Source of the DNA: an uncultured cyanobacterium
Lineage (GTDB): Bacteria; Cyanobacteriota; Cyanobacteriia; PCC-6307; Cyanobiaceae
Length of the DNA stretch: 7,275 bases
Direction of reading: 5' to 3'
Assembly (NCBI GenBank): GCA_903831165.1
Contig: CAIKWV010000638.1
Span: 1-7,275 of the forward strand
Shown here: in pieces, positions 6,053-7,275 of the stretch
How the letters are laid out: each line of letters starts with the position of its first letter
Position numbering within the stretch: the first letter of the stretch is position 1
Position numbers and translations under genes: made by a program
The notes under the pieces: generated by a model
What the model saw: only the letters and a program-made list of their open reading frames with translations
What the model was told of the DNA's origin: nothing
Databases searched by the model: none

Positions 6053-6295
6053 TCAGCCCATCGCCTGGCGGCGCTTGAGGCCGTAGGCCGTCGCGGCCAG
6101 AGCTGACAGACCCAGGGCGCCACCGGCGGCCAGGAACACCAGGGTCTGCAGCAGCAGCAACGCCAGTCCCAGGGCGGAGAAGGCTTTGATCTGGATCTTC
6201 GCCTTGATCAACAGCGTCAATAGCAGCAGCACCGTGGCCTGCAGGCCGGCCACCTTGGTGGCGCTCAAGAGGCAGAAGGGATTGGGGAACAACAT
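6053..6295 (-). CDS. Small hydrophobic membrane protein, about 80 aa
   Basis: This is a short hydrophobic protein that I cannot assign to a family. From the ATG at 6295 it reads MLFPNPFCLLSATKVAGLQ, then a strongly hydrophobic stretch at about 18-30 (LQATVLLLLTLLI), a basic turn KAKIQIK at 31-37, and a long hydrophobic region at about 40-70 that includes Gly/Ala-rich packing segments, ending in LKRRQAMG. Two or three membrane helices with basic ends are likely, consistent with a genuine membrane protein. The frame is open upstream to 6523, but those residues are Arg/Pro-rich and look non-coding, so the ATG at 6295 is preferred. Only a weak AGG lies directly before it. It lies downstream of the AraC-type regulator on the same strand, separated by about 215 bases, so co-regulation is possible but unshown. 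Confidence 0.6.
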   Translation of the reverse strand: MLFPNPFCLLSATKVAGLQATVLLLLTLLIKAKIQIKAFSALGLALLLLQTLVFLAAGGALGLSALAATAYGLKRRQAMG

Positions 6296-6320
6296 CCTGA
6301 ACGCACGGCGATGAACCCAT

Positions 6321-6338
6321 GCTGCCGGACCAGGCAGC
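6321..6338. repeat. Perfect inverted repeat GCTGCC/GGCAGC
   Basis: GCTGCC (6321-6326) and GGCAGC (6333-6338) flank the 6-base loop GGACCA and could form a short GC-rich hairpin. It lies about 25 bases upstream of the small membrane protein gene (start 6295) and downstream of the AraC-type gene on the reverse strand. A second GC-rich inverted repeat, CGAGCG/CGCTCG (6366-6371 and 6377-6382), lies close by. They could be leader structure, terminator or protein-binding sites; no T-run is present, so I cannot choose. Confidence 0.35.
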
Positions 6339-6509
6339 CCAGCGTGATCCCAGGCCCCTGGGGTGCGAGCGCTCGGCGCTCGGGCTCTCGGTGGCCTGGC
6401 TCGGCGGTCTGAAAAGCCCCGAACTGCGTTGAGGGGCTGCTGCCGTTGCTGCCTATCCCGGCGCCATCGCTTCGAGCCGTCAGGGGTGGCGCGTTTGTCC
6501 TGGAGACGG

Positions 6510-7181
6510 CTACCGACGGCCAATCCCTGGGCTGCCCAGGCCAGCGGGTTCAGCGCGACTGGGCAGGATCAGGTGCCGGCGCTGCGGATGCAGGCGGCGG
6601 AACGCTTGGTCTGCCTGGGCCCGCCGGCAGGTGAGCAGGAACGGAGCCAGGGCGATGCCGAAGCTGTCTTCAAACAGCTGGATGATGTGGGCCGTTTGGC
6701 CCAGGCCACAATCCTGAATCGAGCGGCGCAGTCTCTGGCTGGGGTGCTCCCTGAAGGTCTGGAACAGCCGGTTGAGACGGAACTCCAGCAGAGCCTGGCC
6801 GGGGGTGATGCCACGGGCACAGTCAAAACAGCTCGTCAGACGTTGTTCACTGACCCCAAGTCCCCGCGCCAGCTTCTCGATCGGCAGGGGCTGGCGAAAA
6901 TGCAGGGCAAAAAACCTCTGCGCCTCTCCAACCAGCAGAGCACAGTCGCTACTGGTGTCACCGGAATCCGCGCCGGCCGGTCCGGATGCCCCGCAGGCCC
7001 TGACCGACGCCACCAGATTGATACTGGCAGGTGCTGATGCAGCTGAAGGGAGCGATTTCAAGCGCGACACAGCAGCACTCCATCGACGCCAACCTTTCTG
7101 TCCTAGGCGTTCGAAGATGGGAGGGCAAGCTCTCGGCGGCAGACAGAACCGTTCGATGCGAGTCGCCATCAAAGGCAACAT
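6510..7181 (-). CDS. AraC-family transcriptional regulator
   Basis: The C-terminal part is an AraC/XylS DNA-binding domain with two helix-turn-helix units. The first is at about residues 100-122 (IEKLARGLGVSEQRLTSCF) and is followed by the usual GITPGQALLEFRLNRL (124-139). The second lies around 153-175 (SIQDCGLGQTAHIIQLFEDSFG), ahead of the family's typical AP-FL segment and an Arg-rich end. AraC proteins activate or repress nearby genes; the target and effector are unknown here. The first 80 residues are low-complexity (Ala/Ser/Gly/Arg) and show no recognisable ligand-binding domain, so the true start may be downstream of the ATG at 7181, or the N-terminus may be lost or frameshifted. No good ribosome-binding site marks the ATGs at 7181 or 7169. 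The protein is shorter than most AraC regulators (about 250-330 aa). The small membrane protein gene downstream is a possible target. Confidence 0.72.
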   Translation of the reverse strand: MLPLMATRIERFCLPPRACPPIFERLGQKGWRRWSAAVSRLKSLPSAASAPASINLVASVRACGASGPAGADSGDTSSDCALLVGEAQRFFALHFRQPLPIEKLARGLGVSEQRLTSCFDCARGITPGQALLEFRLNRLFQTFREHPSQRLRRSIQDCGLGQTAHIIQLFEDSFGIALAPFLLTCRRAQADQAFRRLHPQRRHLILPSRAEPAGLGSPGIGRR

Positions 7182-7275
7182 GCGCAGCGAAAACGAAACA
7201 TGGGCTGGTCAATTGTTTCAAACTGATGGACAAGCCCCTACGCCCCCGTCGATGGTTAGTCTGAAGCAGCGCCAA

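Noticed and set aside
4848..6320. Reverse-strand open frame of 490 codons
   Set aside because: It is antisense to the peroxiredoxin-like gene and runs on into the small membrane gene region. Its composition (Gln/Gly/Arg/His-rich, no domain pattern) is typical of a shadow frame in GC-rich DNA.
6363..7037. Forward open frame of 224 codons
   Set aside because: It is antisense to the AraC-type gene, whose helix-turn-helix pattern is clear; the forward translation has no such pattern.
7182..7275. Right-end frames on both strands
   Set aside because: They are truncated by the window end, have no recognisable protein pattern and overlap each other; no gene can be supported here.

Overview
The window looks like chromosomal DNA of a GC-rich unicellular cyanobacterium, most likely a picocyanobacterium of the Synechococcus/Cyanobium group. 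The main evidence is a complete orange carotenoid protein (OCP) photoprotection cluster, which occurs only in cyanobacteria. An aroQ-miaE pair of the kind I recall from marine Synechococcus and Prochlorococcus genomes supports this. The assignment is inferred from gene content, as no database search was possible.

Left part (1-2526): aroQ (type II 3-dehydroquinase, shikimate pathway) is followed on the same strand by a miaE-type tRNA hydroxylase. Beyond it lie three small genes I cannot name: a reverse-strand protein of about 93 aa meeting miaE tail to tail, a forward-strand membrane protein of about 67 aa, and a forward-strand soluble protein of up to 142 aa. The DNA between them is short and partly repetitive, and looks like accessory rather than core sequence.

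Centre (2586-4696, reverse strand): ocp, crtW and frp lie in that order and are probably co-transcribed. The ocp stop and crtW start overlap, and crtW and frp are about 24 bp apart. CrtW can make the ketocarotenoid, OCP binds it and quenches phycobilisome energy in strong light, and FRP returns OCP to its resting state. The three genes therefore form a self-contained non-photochemical quenching module.

Right part (4697-7275): a forward gene, divergent from ocp, encodes a thioredoxin-fold peroxiredoxin-like protein without the usual active-site cysteines. The shared intergenic region of about 320 bp probably holds both promoters. On the reverse strand, farther right, are a small membrane protein of 80 aa and an AraC-family regulator whose N-terminal half is not recognisable. 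I saw no tRNA, rRNA, CRISPR array, transposase or integrase. The most distinctive content is the compact OCP module, the Cys-less peroxiredoxin-like neighbour, and several unassigned small genes.
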